Assembly: GCF_019399895.1 (NCBI RefSeq)
Contig: NC_091876.1
Coordinates: forward strand, 2,890,381-2,954,380
Direction: 5' to 3'
Length of the DNA: 64,000 nt
Origin: Cardiocondyla obscurior
Taxonomy: Eukaryota; Arthropoda; Insecta; Hymenoptera; Formicidae
Positions 61,864-64,000 of this stretch are shown here, in pieces. A program made the translations under genes and the position numbers. Below the pieces are notes generated by a model. That model worked only from the letters and a program-made list of their open reading frames with translations, was not told where the DNA came from and made no database searches. The number at the start of each line of letters is the position of its first letter. The first letter of the stretch is position 1.

Positions 61864-64000
61864 TGTGCGGCTTTTAAACGGGACCAGCGAGAAGAAGGTT
61901 GATTTTGCCCTGCGGAAGGGCGGCAAAGGCGAGACGAAAGGTAGAAAAAGTGCGAACGATCGACCGGCGAGCACAACGGCGCGAGCTGTTTCTCTTCGGT
62001 CTCGATCTCTTACGACCATCGAGAATAGGCGTGCCCGCTTATATATATACACGTACGTGATAGAAGCCGGATAAGAATGAAAGGGAATATTTTGCTATCC
62101 GTGCCGCACTCGTGAAAGGAGTCGCCTAATACACTTCCTGTGGCAAAAAGTCACCCGATCGCGACGGAACAGAGGGGGACAAAACGCCGGTGCTTCACCT
62201 TCCTCCCTCGCTACCACTTTTGTACGTTTCCTCGTTATCCGATTAATTCCGTCGCGGTGGGCTGTTCTCATAATGAAAGGCAGATGCCAGGTGAACGGCC
62301 AATTATATCAAGATCGTGAGCATGCACGGATGGACGAACGCGGGTTTTCGTACGTTTACTAAATTTTTGTGCTAAAAGAAAGGTGGCACTTCCTTTCTAC
62401 CTTTCTTAAATTTGAAGGATTTCTTTTTCTTTTTTTTATCCTTTAATATAATTTTGTAGTAAATTAAGTTTTGATTTATTCGTGATTTAATTGTGCTTTG
62501 AATGGAATGGTATTGGACAGTTTTTAAAATGACTTTCTTGTATTATATTATAATGAATATATGAAATATTATATTCGTATTGTCTTTTAATTGCATTCAA
62601 AGAAATAAAAATTTAATAAAATATTGTTCAAATTAATACCTAATATTTGTAAAAGAGTTCTATGTATCAAGTGAGATAACGATTCTATCTATGCTCTGTC
62701 CATCTGCATTTTACTTGAAAGTTCAGCAATTGCTGCCATCTATCAACAATCTATTCATCTATAAGTAAATTGCTATCACCGGTATATTTGCAATTAATAA
62801 TTGCAATTATATATTTAAAATTCATAATGTACTTTAAAGAGATAAATAAAAATAATAAAATCGTATTTTAATTGCAAGTCAGGTGTTTTTGATTAAAATA
62901 TATGATTAACGTAATTAATTTTTACTTCATATTTAAAGTAAATTAAATAAAATTATTATCAATCAGAAAATAAATATATATATATAATATCGAAGTACGC
63001 GAATTTTAAATGTACTTCAATTAAAGCAATTACAAGAAATAGACGCAATATACGGTACATGCTAGAAGGCAATAACGTAAATGTGCACTGTCGATGATTG
63101 GCAAATTACGGAAGCGAGAGGGAACCATTTCCCTTTCCTGAAGAAGCACGCCGGGAGGCGCGCTGATAATGCGGAGGCGCACAAACCGCGAGGCGATGAC
63201 CGGCGACCATTCACTTTCTGAAATTTGCGCTCACCTTCGCAAAACGCGCCCACGAGAGAAAGGGAAACCGATCTCGGCGTGTCTCTCGCTCAAGAGCAAA
63301 TTATACGCGCTGTGCAAGATGCCGCGCCGGTGCTCGAGCGAGAAAACAAAAACGAGTAACACGCGAATACGGCTTTATCTTTTTCCTTATAGCTAGCGAG
63401 ACCGTGACAGTGAACTCTCTACCGTAGGAATTCAATCCGGCCAGGGTTAGTGCGAACGTACCCGGTGCGTTACGTTTCAATGTCAGCACGTTTCCAATAC
63501 CGAACCCCAGGAAAATGTCGCTTGGGCGAATATATCGAATGACACTGTTTCAGATCCACAAGAATCTGGACCGGTTTGACCAACGTTACTCGCGCGCACT
63601 GGACTGAGTGGTCAGTTAACTTTGACCGCAATTAAAATGAAAAGTTACAAGATCGCAAAAAAAAAAATATAAAGAATCGATTGCGAAGAGTAAATGATGT
63701 CCAACGGTGAAATTAGTATCGCATGTTTCAGAAATCGAAGAAATAAAAAAAGCGAGAATACGTGAAAACAAAAAAAAAAAAAAAGAATTTTTAGTAATTT
63801 CAAGTGAGTTATTAATTACATCTCTTTGATTGGTTTAATTTTTTGTGCTCGCTTTCGAGCGCCAGACAAAAATAGGTAACGAAGTATAAAATGCTGTGCA
63901 GAACTCGTTTATTAAATAATGCAACCCATGGTCGAGAAAGTACTTTGTGTGGTATATTCATCGATCTTACGAATGGTTATTCACCTTCATCATTGAAAGC
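61864..64000. other. Upstream region of the 155-aa gene and right-edge intergenic DNA
   Basis: The first 200 bp hold the leader and promoter of the 155-aa gene. The remainder is AT-rich with a CpG-richer part at 63.1-63.6 kb. Open frames of 60-75 codons show no domain. No gene supported. Confidence 0.5.
62039..62050 (-). promoter_or_regulatory. TATA box of the 155-aa gene
   Basis: On the minus strand the sequence reads GTATATATATAAG, about 180 nt before the start codon at 61863, implying a leader of about 150 nt. Confidence 0.55.

Overview
This is eukaryotic, insect nuclear DNA. Genes are split by short introns (mostly 60-700 bp) with GT-AG borders, the background is AT-rich, and there are CpG-rich islands. 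The proteins are typical insect orthologues: GCN2, eIF3i, MEP-1, Vps26, a ZnT/CDF transporter and a ZDHHC3/7 acyltransferase. Protein style and base composition suggest Hymenoptera, probably an ant, but this is an inference from memory and not a search. I rebuilt gene models by hand from splice sites, reading frame and phase. Every multi-exon model given here keeps an open frame.

Left half (1-41.5 kb), mostly housekeeping genes. A CHK/EcKinase-like gene (minus strand, partial, runs off the left edge) is followed by a full 13-exon GCN2 gene (minus). GCN2 lies head to head with eIF3i (plus) across about 660 bp. Next, on the minus strand, come the zinc-finger protein MEP-1 (8 coding exons, about 1120 aa), an 8-kb CpG-rich and repeat-rich stretch probably holding its promoter and 5' leader, a KIAA1143 homologue, the retromer subunit Vps26, and a CDF/ZnT transporter with an altered metal site. 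A ZDHHC3/7-type palmitoyltransferase follows on the plus strand, with a GC-AG first intron.

Right half (41.5-64 kb), sparse and different in character. It holds five genes for small or low-complexity secreted proteins, each with a TATA-like box upstream: a 99-aa protein with a Gly-Lys-Arg processing signal, a 937-aa Pro/Ser/Thr-rich secreted protein, and a cluster of three proteins (66, 253 and 155 aa). These three share a histidine-rich motif of the form HVPxxxK..HTxT..K just after the signal peptide, and share the same intron positions and phases (phase 0, then phase 2). They look like diverged tandem paralogues, one of them inverted and glycine-rich. I consider this cluster the most interesting part of the window.

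Non-coding structure includes a palindromic MITE-like element in eIF3i intron 2, a short inverted repeat near 29.95 kb, and a repeat family at 43.5 kb and twice in tandem at 57.8-58.5 kb whose units carry splice-like borders. There are also GC-rich minisatellites near 20.6 and 59.7 kb, and a possible serine-protease exon relic at 38.2 kb. I saw no tRNA, rRNA, CRISPR array or intact transposase gene.
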